Part shown: piece after piece, positions 1 through 8,351 of the stretch
How the letters are laid out: each line of letters opens with the position of its first letter
Position numbering within the stretch: the first letter of the stretch is position 1
The notes under the pieces: model-generated
Database searches by the model: none
What the model was told of the DNA's origin: nothing
What the model saw: the letters and a program-made list of their open reading frames with translations, nothing else
Translations under genes and position numbers: made by a program
Origin: RGIG9060 sp052173655
GTDB taxonomy: Bacteria; Spirochaetota; Spirochaetia; Treponematales; Treponemataceae
Direction of reading: 5' to 3'
Length of the DNA: 64,000 nt
Assembly (NCBI GenBank): GCA_052173655.1
Contig: JBQMYD010000001.1
Span: 1 to 64,000, forward strand

Positions 1-2
1 AA

Positions 3-71
3 GGAATAGAACTTTTTGTTTATCATTGTGATCAATGTAATGAATATCATTTAACGCATAACCGGTATTAG
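3..71 (+). CDS. 3' end of an unidentified gene entering from the left (partial)
   Basis: This frame is open from the window edge to a TAG at 69-71. The tail of about 22 residues contains a CxxC pair followed by a histidine-containing stretch and looks like a small zinc-binding C-terminus. It is too short to assign, and it may belong to a decayed gene because the next gene is itself a fragment. Confidence 0.25.
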   Translation, partial: GIELFVYHCDQCNEYHLTHNRY

Positions 72-92
72 GAGATTTTGAAATGAATAAAA

Positions 93-392
93 TTGTATAA
101 CCTTGTTACTCTTTTACTTGGTTTTTATGTTTTGTATGCAATTCAAAATGTATTCGATTGTCAATTCTATGGACTTGGAAAAACAAATTATATGCTTTTT
201 GAATCGATAGTTACCAATTCAATTTATTATGGGATAGCATTTGCTTTGTATCTTGCAGGTAAATGGACTCCGACATTGGTAAGTATTGCATTGTTATTCG
301 GTGTCGGAAATGCTTTTGACAGTATTGTTTCAGGCGGAGTTTTTGCATATTTATTGAAGAAAAAGAAAATCAATATTTTTGATGTTGAATAA
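93..392 (+). pseudogene. C-terminal remnant of a MATE-family efflux transporter
   Basis: The 99-residue product matches only the last two or three membrane segments of MATE multidrug exporters, which normally have about 450 residues and 12 helices. The hallmark is the stretch around residues 17-35 (NVFDCQFYGLGKTNYMLFES), followed by two hydrophobic helices and a lysine-rich cytoplasmic tail. The only in-frame start is a TTG at 93. A good GGAG ribosome site with ATG at 83 lies one frame away and runs into TAA after five codons, so the 5' part appears deleted and frameshifted. Family assignment is from memory of MATE C-termini; that it is non-functional is inferred from its length. Confidence 0.55.
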
Positions 393-483
393 TGTCTTTA
401 TTCGTGCTAGAAAATAAATAATAATAGCTATAACTATCCGCATTATTTAGAGGGTATGGTGTATACTTTTAATAGGGGGAATA

Positions 484-942
484 ATGAAAACAAAAGTAGT
501 GTATGTAAAAAGTACTTTTCCGTCAGATATTGATTCTGTATTTAAACTCTTAACTGATTTAAAAACTTTGCAATATATTGCATCTCCATATGCTTCATTT
601 AAGATAATTGGGGAAGAAAAGGAAGTTGTTTGGACTGAAGGACAAACTTTTTCATTTTTGTTTAAAATGTTTTGCTTTATACCTTATGGAACTCATACAA
701 TTAAAGTAATTAATTTTAATAAAGACGGAATTTATACAAACGAAAGCAATACAAATGTACCTATATGGAATCATAGAATTAAATTGATTGATAACGGAAA
801 TGGAACAACGGATTATAGTGATGAAGTTGAAATCGGAGCAGGTTGGAAAACGTTTATTGTTTGGCTTTGGGCTAATTGCTTTTATAGACATCGCCAACGA
901 AAATGGTTGAAACTTATAGAAATTCAAAAGGTAGTAAAATAA
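484..942 (+). CDS. SRPBCC/START-like domain protein
   Basis: This 152-residue protein has the profile of the SRPBCC (polyketide cyclase/START-like) ligand-binding fold. An N-terminal strand is followed by a helix around residues 13-30, alternating short strands in the middle, and a long amphipathic C-terminal helix (about 122-150) containing WKTFIVWLWANCFYRHRQRKW. There is no signal peptide. A GGGGGA-type ribosome site precedes ATG 484. It stands alone between two decayed loci, so context gives no clue to the ligand. The fold call is moderate; no specific function can be stated. Confidence 0.6.
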   Translation: MKTKVVYVKSTFPSDIDSVFKLLTDLKTLQYIASPYASFKIIGEEKEVVWTEGQTFSFLFKMFCFIPYGTHTIKVINFNKDGIYTNESNTNVPIWNHRIKLIDNGNGTTDYSDEVEIGAGWKTFIVWLWANCFYRHRQRKWLKLIEIQKVVK

Positions 943-1256
943 TAATTTAAACAATATTGATATGAAACAGGATAATATTGGAACAAATCTATTGGTACCA
1001 TTTTATTCCAAATAGAAAATAATATTAGGAATGGAATGATCAACAATTTGGCAATGGCAGAAGATGCTTTGCTTATACAAAAAAGTGAGTAGCACCTCTT
1101 CAAAATCGACAAACAATATCAAGTTCATGTTGTTAAAAAAAATAAATTTAACTTTGAGATAAAGTTACGGTTTGTGGTATTTTAACTTTTTTGAAACTGA
1201 TTACGAAAATAAAATATATGAATAAAAAGTTGATTTATAACTCTAAAAGGTGGATA
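943..1256. other. Decayed intergenic region
   Basis: No intact gene is visible. Short open pieces such as a 17-codon stretch from 962 and a 24-codon stretch around 1018-1090 read like protein but are interrupted in every frame. With the TfoX remnant immediately downstream, this looks like degraded coding DNA. I could not identify the source of these fragments. Confidence 0.4.
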
Positions 1257-1384
1257 ATGAGTAATAGCATCCGGTAAAGATTACTTGAATTTTGTACTTG
1301 ATCAGCTTTATGATAATGATTTTAGTTGAGATGTATGAGGAACTGCCGAAGAAAAATAGCCTATTCCTGCAATCAAAGTTTTGA
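1257..1384 (+). pseudogene. Internally deleted TfoX-like (TfoX N-terminal domain) remnant
   Basis: An AGGTGG ribosome site precedes ATG 1257. After a one-base shift the frame from 1267 reads ASGKDYLNFVLDQLYDNDF, the usual start of small TfoX-N-domain proteins, and then stops at 1330. The overlapping frame from 1322 reads LVEMYEELPKKN and stops at 1382-1384, matching the usual end of the same family (a MYEELP motif before a lysine-rich tail). The central 60-80 residues are missing. The simplest reading is a TfoX-like gene that lost its middle and picked up a frameshift. Family identification is from memory of the conserved ends. Confidence 0.55.
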
Positions 1385-1420
1385 TAAATTTATGTTGGTA
1401 AGTTTATAATCGAAAATAAA

Positions 1421-2248
1421 ATGAAAATGCAAACTAAAATAAAAAAAAGAGTTTTTGAGATAATACAAACTGCAAGCCCAAATGATAAAGCTAGTAAAGT
1501 TTTTGATATCAGCCTTATTATTTTGATTTTATTAAATGTATGCTTGGTAATTGCAGATACATTTGTACTTCCGATACCTGTTCAGAAAATATCGACTTGG
1601 ATAGAAAGAATCTCAGTTGTGATTTTTTCTATTGAATATTTACTCCGAATTTGGACTGCGGATTTTCTTTTTCCGAAAAAAAAATATTTTGTTGCAAAAA
1701 TAAAATACATTTTTTCATTTATGGCAATAATTGATTTATTGGCGATACTTCCTTTTTATCTTCCTATGTTTTTACCGATAGATTTGAGAGTCTTGAGAGT
1801 ACTTAGAATAATAAGATTATTCAGGGTATTTAAAATTAGCAGATATACAAATGCCTTATCTTCAATCGTAAAAGTATTTAAGAACAAACAGCACGAGCTT
1901 CTTTCTTCATTTTTTGTTGTATTGCTATTAATGATCGTTGCTTCTGTTTTGATGTTCAGCATTGAAAATAAAGCACAGCCTGAAGTTTTTAAAAATGCTT
2001 TTGATGCTTTATGGTGGGCTTTGGCAACTTTAACTACGGTTGGATATGGGGATATTTATCCGATTACGATTCTTGGAAAAATATTAAGTGCAATAATTGC
2101 AATCTTAGGAATTGGCTTGGTAGCTGTTCCTACTGGTATTATTTCTGCCGGATTTATGGAGTCAATTCAATCGGAAGAAAAAGAAAAATCTGATAACATA
2201 AAATATTGTCCATATTGCGGCAAAAAAATTGATGATCAGGTACAATAG
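1421..2248 (+). CDS. Voltage-gated-type potassium channel (6-TM ion transporter)
   Basis: The 275-residue protein has the layout of Kv/KvAP-type channels. S1 is about 27-48, S2 and S3 are in the 60-120 range, and an arginine-rich S4 lies around 122-142 with Arg roughly every third residue (RVLRVLRIIRLFRVFK). A pore helix leads to the K+ selectivity filter TTVGYGDIY at about 203-211, followed by an S6 helix ending GLVAVPTGII. The extreme C-terminus carries CPYCGKK, half of a zinc-ribbon knuckle. It should be an inner-membrane K+ channel tetramer. It is flanked by decayed DNA and an unrelated membrane protein, and no obvious ribosome site precedes ATG 1421. Confidence 0.9.
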   Translation: MKMQTKIKKRVFEIIQTASPNDKASKVFDISLIILILLNVCLVIADTFVLPIPVQKISTWIERISVVIFSIEYLLRIWTADFLFPKKKYFVAKIKYIFSFMAIIDLLAILPFYLPMFLPIDLRVLRVLRIIRLFRVFKISRYTNALSSIVKVFKNKQHELLSSFFVVLLLMIVASVLMFSIENKAQPEVFKNAFDALWWALATLTTVGYGDIYPITILGKILSAIIAILGIGLVAVPTGIISAGFMESIQSEEKEKSDNIKYCPYCGKKIDDQVQ

Positions 2249-2371
2249 AATTAAATTGACAAAATTTTATACTGGAGAATATAATTAATATATGTTAGGC
2301 GGAAGACTCTGTAGGAACTGCCAATTTTTCAATTTAATATAATATATACAAATAAATGAGGTGCATGGTAA

Positions 2372-2863
2372 ATGACAATAACGATAATAGCAACTCTCAT
2401 GCTGATGGTGTTTTATTTTCTTTTGTTGTATGGAGGAGTGGCTTTTATTCAAAATAAGAAGTTTCTTACATCTGCTCCCAAAGAGGTTTATGATGCTCTT
2501 CCTGACAGAAAAGAAAGATTCCGCGGTGCCCATGTAATCGGTTGGATTATAGTTGCATTTGCTCTTCTTATCCTTTTGGGTGCTGTTATACTTGGAGCAT
2601 TGGACGGAATTCATAATAATTTTAATTTTATTAAGTTCTTCATAAGATTTTTAATTATGCTTTATGGAATGGAAACTTTCGATATCTTGTTTTTCGATTG
2701 GGTTCTTCTATGCCGTTCAAATTTCTTTCCTCGTTTTTATCCGGAAATTAAGGATCTCCTAGGTCCGCATTTGTTCGGATTTAATTGGAAAACGCATGTT
2801 CTGCATTACATTATGTATATTCCTATGTGTGCCGCAGTGGCATTGATATGTACTTTGTTTTAG
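2372..2863 (+). CDS. Integral membrane protein of unknown function
   Basis: The 163 residues contain about four hydrophobic segments: 5-26, 54-76 (following RKERFRGAHVIGW), 86-110 and 142-162. Charged loops lie between them, including FYPEIKDLLGPHLFG. I do not recognise the family. A GGTGCATGGTAA stretch gives a weak ribosome site ahead of ATG 2372. It lies between the K+ channel and a scar resembling a channel C-terminus, but has no channel signature itself. Confidence 0.6.
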   Translation: MTITIIATLMLMVFYFLLLYGGVAFIQNKKFLTSAPKEVYDALPDRKERFRGAHVIGWIIVAFALLILLGAVILGALDGIHNNFNFIKFFIRFLIMLYGMETFDILFFDWVLLCRSNFFPRFYPEIKDLLGPHLFGFNWKTHVLHYIMYIPMCAAVALICTLF

Positions 2864-2865
2864 AA

Positions 2866-2913
2866 AGTGGATTACTAGCAGTTCCGACAGGTATTATTTG
2901 CTGCGTTCAATAA
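2866..2913 (+). pseudogene. Scar resembling a K+ channel S6 end
   Basis: The frame at 2866-2910 reads SGLLAVPTGIICCVQ and then TAA. The core GLLAVPTGII is almost identical to the S6 end GLVAVPTGII of the channel at 1421-2248, but uses different codons. It lies directly after the stop of the preceding membrane-protein gene and has no open frame of its own. It could be the remains of a second channel gene or of an old duplication. The match is only about ten residues. Confidence 0.4.
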
Positions 2914-2927
2914 TATTGGAGGATTTT

Positions 2928-3299
2928 ATGAGAAAAAAATTAGGTGTGGTATTTTTTTTGTGCTTGTTTGCGTTTTTGTTTACAAGTTGCGACGAGGTTT
3001 TGTCTGTAGTAACTTTAGATGAAAATGGTGAAAAAATTGTGAACAATTATGTTTCTACTTTCAGTGATACTGTTTATGATGAAAGTATTTCTTTTAAATC
3101 ATGGCATGATATCGAGCTTTTTGAAGAAACCGACATTCTTGAAAAGGATGAATTACTTTTCAAAATCGAAAATAAAAAGGAAAACATTGTTGTTTTGGGG
3201 GATGAAGAGTCTGCTATTGAGATAAGTTTTTTTGAAGGTGGCTATAAATACAAACTTTTTACTTCTATGGACAGTTTGTCCGAATTATTTAATTTTTGA
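2928..3299 (+). CDS. Small putative lipoprotein
   Basis: The start is ATG 2928, seven bases after a strong GGAGG at 2918-2922; an upstream TTG at 2898 is less likely. The product begins with a basic n-region and hydrophobic core and ends in the spirochaetal lipobox FTSC at about residues 18-21, so it should be exported and lipid-anchored. The mature part (about 100 residues) is acidic and lysine-rich with no recognisable domain. It is followed 15 bases later by another lipoprotein gene and probably shares its transcript and the terminator at 3603-3637. Confidence 0.7.
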   Translation: MRKKLGVVFFLCLFAFLFTSCDEVLSVVTLDENGEKIVNNYVSTFSDTVYDESISFKSWHDIELFEETDILEKDELLFKIENKKENIVVLGDEESAIEISFFEGGYKYKLFTSMDSLSELFNF

Positions 3300-3314
3300 A
3301 ATAGGGGAAAAAAA

Positions 3315-3578
3315 ATGAAAAAACTCTTGAAATTTTTAATAATAGGTTTTGCACTATCAATACTTATCTTTTCTTGTGAAAAAAAACCGCTTACTCTTGA
3401 CGATGAAACTTCGATGAAAACTTTGCTCAAAGCAAGTGATAATGAAATAAAAGAGCTTGTTATAAAAGAAGCCTCTGAAAAAGCAAATATCTGTGCTGAC
3501 AATATAGATGTTGAATATATTTTACGTGATGAAAAAAGTCAGACCATTGTCGTAAAAAGCAAAGTAAAAAAAGACTGA
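3315..3578 (+). CDS. Small putative lipoprotein
   Basis: The 87-residue product has a signal sequence ending in the lipobox IFSC at about residues 18-21, followed by a charged mature part of about 65 residues rich in Lys, Glu and Asp. A GGGG ribosome site lies at about -8. No domain is recognised. It is the second gene of a two-gene unit with the preceding lipoprotein and is closed by a strong intrinsic terminator. Confidence 0.65.
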   Translation: MKKLLKFLIIGFALSILIFSCEKKPLTLDDETSMKTLLKASDNEIKELVIKEASEKANICADNIDVEYILRDEKSQTIVVKSKVKKD

Positions 3579-3602
3579 AAAATATCATTTTTTACTGTTA
3601 TT

Positions 3603-3637
3603 AAAAATCCGGATAAGTCAAACCTGTCCGGATTTTT
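3603..3637 (+). terminator. Rho-independent terminator after the lipoprotein pair
   Basis: A perfect 11-bp stem (AAAAATCCGGA at 3603-3613 with TCCGGATTTTT at 3627-3637) has a 13-base loop and runs into further T residues. Confidence 0.85.
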
Positions 3638-3810
3638 TTTTATTTAAAAAAATCAATATCTTGTATGTTGAATAAAATCTGATAACGCATACTATAACAA
3701 AAGTTTTATTTTTACTACTAGACTTGTTATAACTAAAAGTTTATTATGCTTACCTCATGTACGATCTAATGTTACATGAAAACATAACTATTGAATTAAG
3801 GAAAATTACT

Positions 3811-6006
3811 ATGCTTATGTCTCAAAATTCAAAAAATATAACAGTAAAATACGGAATAGGCTTTAAATTGGCGCTAATCATTTCAGCTGTATTATTTACA
3901 GTTTTTTTCGTAAAGGCAACCTATGACGGTGTAGCCAATTATAAAAATGCGATTGTTCAACATACCTATAAAATGACGGATGAAAATCAATTACTTGCTT
4001 TGCATGTGGAAAGAATTTTTGCCAATGCATACCAAACATATATGGATTGGGATGGAGTTGTACAAGAAGAATTGAAGTTACCCATTGCTCAACGTAGCCG
4101 GGAGCGTCTAAAATCACATATGCAAAATTTTTTGGCCAGAAATACGGATCTTGCAAGTATGGGACTGCTTTTTGAACCTAATGCCTTTGATGAAAAAGAT
4201 GCATTTTTTGCAAATGACGGTTTTTATGCTTATGACGGTCGTTTTACGTTGTACACGCAGAAAACCGAAACGGGAATTACTATACGAATGGTTGACGAGT
4301 TTTATGATTCGGAAGAAGATGCATGGTGGGTAGAGCCTCTAAAACATCAAAAATTAGTCGTTATTCCGCCGTTTCAATTTGATGGAAAAATTCTGGTAAC
4401 ATTAGCAGCCCCAATTTTCTTTAATGGAAAAGCTGTCGGCGTGTACTGTACAAATCTTGATGTTACTTCCATTCAAAAAGCAACTGAAAGTATTCCGGGT
4501 ACTTCAAAAGATAATTTTAAGCTTTTTTGTACCAATGACGGAATTGTAGCTGCAAACGGTATTGATTCCTCACAAATACTTAAAAACCAATTTGATAGTT
4601 ATCCTGAATTTAAGCCAATATTTGAACAATTGCAAAACGGTACTATTATTGATAGAGTCAGTGCTGCTTCCGGTTATCCGTTAAAATTTATTTTTGTACC
4701 AATAAATTTAAAGGGTGTAAATGAAAAATGGGCTTTTATTTCTGCAACTTTGATGGATACAATCACAGCTCCGGCAAAAAAAGCTTTATTTTTTACGATT
4801 ATTCAGTATATGCTTATATTATGTATCATTATACTGTTGCTTTCACAATTAATTAGAATGCTGATTGGCAAACCTTTAAAAAGGACAAGCAGACTTTTAA
4901 ATGACATTGCCCAAGGTGATTTGACTATCAGAATTCCTGTAAAAGGGAAAGATGAAATTGCTGCCATGTCGGAACGATTGAATCAAACTATAGAAAAAAT
5001 TAGTATACTTATACAATCGGCAGTAACTAGCAGTGGAAATGCAAAAAATATAGGTGAAGAATTAGTAAATCATATGACACAAACCGCCAGTGCGGTTCAC
5101 CAAATAAGTGCTAATATCGACGGAGTAAAACAGCAAGCATTAAACCAATCTGCAAGTGTTACAGAAACAGCTTCCACAGTAGAAGAAATTATCAGGACTA
5201 TAAAACAACTCAATAATAGTATTGAAAACCAAGCTGCCAGTGTTGCCCAATCTTCTTCTGCCGTAGAACAAATGGTGGCAAACGTAGCTTCAATTACACA
5301 AACACTTGATAAAACCAATGATACTATTAAAAACCTTGCAACAGCTACATCTGACGGAAAGGAAACTATTTCAAATGCAGGTAGTGTAACACAAAAAATA
5401 GCCGAAGAATCAGGTAGTTTACTTGAAGCAAGTAATGTTATTCAGCATATTGCAAGTCAGACAAATCTTTTAGCAATGAATGCCGCCATTGAAGCTGCAC
5501 ATGCAGGGGAATCCGGGAAAGGCTTTGCCGTTGTTGCCGATGAAATCAGAAAGTTGGCAGAAGAATCAAGTGTACAAGGAAAAACAATTACAGCAACTCT
5601 TAAAAACTTATCAGGTGAAATTGAAACCTTGTCAGCTTCTTCTAAAACAGCAGGAGAAAAGTTTAGTGTGATTTTCAGTCTGTCTGAACAGGTCAAGGAT
5701 ATGAGTAACCGCTTAATGGAAGCGATGAAAGAACAAGAAAGCGGAAGTCGCGAAGTACTAAGTGCTATAAAAACAATTAATACTGTAACCACAGAAGTAA
5801 AAGCCGGTTCCGGTGAAATGCTCAAAGGCGGAGAAGGTGTTGCACAGGAAATGAAAAAACTTGATGATCTTACCCGTGTAATAGCCGACAGTATGAATGA
5901 AATGGCCTCGGGAGCAGTTCAGATTAGTAATGCTGTACAGGAAGTAAATATGATAAGCCAAAAAAATATGGAAAGTATTGAAAATTTGACAAAAGAAGTA
6001 AAGTAG
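3811..6006 (+). CDS. Methyl-accepting chemotaxis protein (dCache sensor, HAMP, MA domain)
   Basis: A transmembrane chemoreceptor of about 731 residues. One helix (about 18-36) is followed by a large periplasmic region of about 290 residues with the length and strand pattern of a dCache_1 domain. A second helix lies at about 323-349, then a HAMP segment, then a long coiled coil. The methyl-accepting tip has the signature QTNLLAMNAAIEAAHAGE with GKGFAVVADEIRKLAE around 566. I prefer ATG 3811 because AAGGA lies nine bases upstream; ATGs at 3757 and 3817 are alternatives. The ligand is unknown. It should signal through CheA and CheW; a cheW gene lies at 14687. Confidence 0.95.
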   Translation: MLMSQNSKNITVKYGIGFKLALIISAVLFTVFFVKATYDGVANYKNAIVQHTYKMTDENQLLALHVERIFANAYQTYMDWDGVVQEELKLPIAQRSRERLKSHMQNFLARNTDLASMGLLFEPNAFDEKDAFFANDGFYAYDGRFTLYTQKTETGITIRMVDEFYDSEEDAWWVEPLKHQKLVVIPPFQFDGKILVTLAAPIFFNGKAVGVYCTNLDVTSIQKATESIPGTSKDNFKLFCTNDGIVAANGIDSSQILKNQFDSYPEFKPIFEQLQNGTIIDRVSAASGYPLKFIFVPINLKGVNEKWAFISATLMDTITAPAKKALFFTIIQYMLILCIIILLLSQLIRMLIGKPLKRTSRLLNDIAQGDLTIRIPVKGKDEIAAMSERLNQTIEKISILIQSAVTSSGNAKNIGEELVNHMTQTASAVHQISANIDGVKQQALNQSASVTETASTVEEIIRTIKQLNNSIENQAASVAQSSSAVEQMVANVASITQTLDKTNDTIKNLATATSDGKETISNAGSVTQKIAEESGSLLEASNVIQHIASQTNLLAMNAAIEAAHAGESGKGFAVVADEIRKLAEESSVQGKTITATLKNLSGEIETLSASSKTAGEKFSVIFSLSEQVKDMSNRLMEAMKEQESGSREVLSAIKTINTVTTEVKAGSGEMLKGGEGVAQEMKKLDDLTRVIADSMNEMASGAVQISNAVQEVNMISQKNMESIENLTKEVK

Positions 6007-6078
6007 TTTAGAATGTAGGCGTGTGGTGCTCGTTTATGCTATGAACAGTTGGAATTCTTTAGAAAAAGGAGACTAAAA

Positions 6079-6798
6079 ATGAAAGTAAGAAATTTTACTT
6101 TTGTATCAGTTTTAATATCTGTTATTTTCTGTTTTTCATTTACTTCATGTATACAGGTAACAGATACCAGTGAACATAAGGCAGACTTTTACGTTTTTAA
6201 CGTAACCGAAAGTCCGTTAACTGCTGAATTTGTTTCTTATGAAAAAAAATCAGTTTTCAAAAGATGTCGCATTGATAATATCCAGCCAATTGAAGAAGAT
6301 AATCCTATTTTAAGTAAAAGATTGGAGGATATTGCTGAACTTGAAGATAAAGAAAAAGTCGGTTATGTATTTTCAAATTTTATCCCCGGAACTTACTTTG
6401 TTGATATTGACGGTTTTTCAGAATCTGAGGAGATATATCCTGTAGTTTACAAAAATGGAAAAAAAATTCAAATTGAAAACGAAAAAGCTGCACACATGAA
6501 ATTAAAATATAATTCAAATCCTACCGGTTTTTTTCTGATTGTAAAATCGAAATTAAAATTGAGTATCAACTCTGATGATTATAATAAAGTTTCTAATGAC
6601 AATATGGATAATGATGAAGTAAAAGCTGCGCTATCTTCAATATATTATGAAAGCAATGATTCTGAACATAATGTTCGCATCCATGGTTATTTAGTAACTT
6701 CATCCTGTAAAAAGATAATCCAAAAAATTAGACTTTTGGAAGAAATCCCGTTACTTGTAGACGATGATTACGGCTATTTTGTTTTTTTGATAATATAA
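6079..6798 (+). CDS. Putative lipoprotein, function unknown
   Basis: ATG 6079 follows AAGGAG with good spacing; an upstream TTG at 6049 is less likely. The 239-residue product has a signal peptide ending in the lipobox FTSC at about residues 21-24 and a hydrophilic mature region rich in Asp, Asn and Lys. No known domain is recognised. It follows the chemoreceptor by 72 bases without an obvious terminator, so co-transcription is possible. Confidence 0.65.
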   Translation: MKVRNFTFVSVLISVIFCFSFTSCIQVTDTSEHKADFYVFNVTESPLTAEFVSYEKKSVFKRCRIDNIQPIEEDNPILSKRLEDIAELEDKEKVGYVFSNFIPGTYFVDIDGFSESEEIYPVVYKNGKKIQIENEKAAHMKLKYNSNPTGFFLIVKSKLKLSINSDDYNKVSNDNMDNDEVKAALSSIYYESNDSEHNVRIHGYLVTSSCKKIIQKIRLLEEIPLLVDDDYGYFVFLII

Positions 6799-6985
6799 AA
6801 TGCATCTAGCGGAGTTACTTCTTAGAAACTTAAGTGTAACTTCAAGTCATTATGAGTGGGCTATAAAAAAGATAAAATCATACTGCAAAAAAAACGAAGG
6901 AGTCTGTGTACGGCCTGTACTTACGTTCTGACATAGTTTTCAACGTAGGCAAATATAAGGAGCCTTTGTTTGTAGTTTTAAATAA

Positions 6986-7702
6986 CTATTTTAGAGGATC
7001 ATTTTTGTCTAAAATATGAGGGGGCCAAAATGAAGGAGGAGGTGCGTTCCGCTTTATCTTAAAATCGCAGTAATCGTCTCCTGATGCACAGGTTTTTTCC
7101 CTGTATAAAGATATACCGAGTTTTCCGAGCATTACGTAATCAAAATTGCAAAGATATGGAATATAATCCATGTAGCCGTATTCTTTTGCAAAATTGTAAA
7201 GCGGACATACAAGATTTCTAAAATTAATAGGATATTCTTCCGTAGATTCTTGTGTTTCCGTTTCAAAACTGCCCGGGTTTTTCAAGGCATTTTTGCTGTT
7301 CTTTTTATCTTTTTTTCTCAGTGCCTTATTTATTAGTTTTGTACGTTTGATAATAAAGCTCATGAACTTTTTAATGAATTTTACCTTTGAATCGAAATAG
7401 CGTTCAAAACAAATTGTACTCAGCCGTCCCCATTCTTCCAAAGAAAGTTCGTATTTTTTAGCCGTTTCTCCGAATGCCACAAAAATATATGCTCCTGTAA
7501 GATTTGCAGTTCCGCTGACACTATCGCCACCTATATAAGGAAATTTCTCTACGATTTTAGACCAATAACAATCCCATATTTCTTCTATTGCTTGCTCATA
7601 AGGTTTTTTAAATATTTTTTCAATTTCATTGCTTATAAATTTAAGAGAATTGTGAGTTTGTTTTTTTAGTTTTTTTTCGTTTTTTTTGTAGTACGAATGC
7701 AT
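6986..7702 (-). CDS. ATC hydrolase-family protein
   Basis: The 238-residue product resembles the L-2-amino-thiazoline-4-carboxylic-acid hydrolase family (PF14196 type). Family-like features are the C-terminal CASGDDYCDFKIKR motif at about 212-225, the central NLVCPLYNFAKEYG stretch, and conserved Trp/Tyr residues. ATG 7702 is chosen because AGGGGG sits eight bases upstream; longer readings to 7780 lack a ribosome site. It is the last gene of a five-gene minus-strand set. Many members of this family are of unknown reaction, so the name should not be taken as an assay result. A central lysine-rich linker (about 130-165) is unusually charged. Confidence 0.65.
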   Translation of the reverse strand: MHSYYKKNEKKLKKQTHNSLKFISNEIEKIFKKPYEQAIEEIWDCYWSKIVEKFPYIGGDSVSGTANLTGAYIFVAFGETAKKYELSLEEWGRLSTICFERYFDSKVKFIKKFMSFIIKRTKLINKALRKKDKKNSKNALKNPGSFETETQESTEEYPINFRNLVCPLYNFAKEYGYMDYIPYLCNFDYVMLGKLGISLYREKTCASGDDYCDFKIKRNAPPPSFWPPHILDKNDPLK

Positions 7703-7787
7703 ATGTCTTCCCCCTATAAAAATTTTTACAGAAAATATCAAAAATCTTTTACTTAAAAAGTGCCAATCCAAAAATAGCAAAAAAATT

Positions 7788-8303
7788 TTAAATATAGTAT
7801 TTTTTAAATATACCTTTTCGCATGAAAAAACCTGCTATCTTACCCAAAACACGGATTGCAAAATAGTTAAAGCCTAAATCGATCAATTCAATAAGATTTC
7901 CGTCAGGATCTCTAAAAAAGAACCACCAAGCTCCGTCTTTAAAAGTTGGTTCACATAGAATTTGCACATCATTTCTTTCACAAAGTTTTGTATACCATCC
8001 TTTTACATTTGAAGCATCAAGGGTTACATGTGTCGGTCCGGGGCGGTTCCAGCAGTGATTCGGTTGTTCATTTTCGCTGAATTCAAATATTTCTAAAACG
8101 CCGCCCTTGGGTATCCGCAAAAATCCAAAGCGTACGGATATACCGTCTTTTAAATTATACAGTTTTTTCATTTCTGATAAAGTTTTTGCAGACAAAGCAC
8201 TTTCTGATATAAGGGGAAATCTAAAAACTTCCCACCACCATTTTACAGCCTTATCAAAATTTTTCACGGTTAATCCTGCATGACTTAAAGATTTTATTTT
8301 CAT
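7788..8303 (-). CDS. VOC-family (glyoxalase/dioxygenase-fold) protein
   Basis: The 171-residue protein begins KIKSLSHAGLTVKNFDKAVKW, the typical first beta-alpha unit of VOC metalloenzymes with a candidate metal ligand at His8. It continues with GPTHVTLDASNVKGWYTKL (second module, another candidate His) and WWFFFRDPDGNLIELID (about 127-143), where the terminal Glu is a usual ligand. Substrate cannot be inferred. It lies 85 bases upstream of the ATC-hydrolase-like gene and 48 bases downstream of the SCP2-like gene, consistent with one transcript. Confidence 0.85.
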   Translation of the reverse strand: MKIKSLSHAGLTVKNFDKAVKWWWEVFRFPLISESALSAKTLSEMKKLYNLKDGISVRFGFLRIPKGGVLEIFEFSENEQPNHCWNRPGPTHVTLDASNVKGWYTKLCERNDVQILCEPTFKDGAWWFFFRDPDGNLIELIDLGFNYFAIRVLGKIAGFFMRKGIFKKYYI

Positions 8304-8351
8304 ATTTTCACCTATCTATCCGTTGATTACGATTTTTGTTTTATAGAGAGT

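Noticed and set aside
5097..5825. Long open frames on the minus strand under the chemoreceptor
   Set aside because: They mirror the codon pattern of the methyl-accepting domain, have no ribosome site and no protein-like motif.
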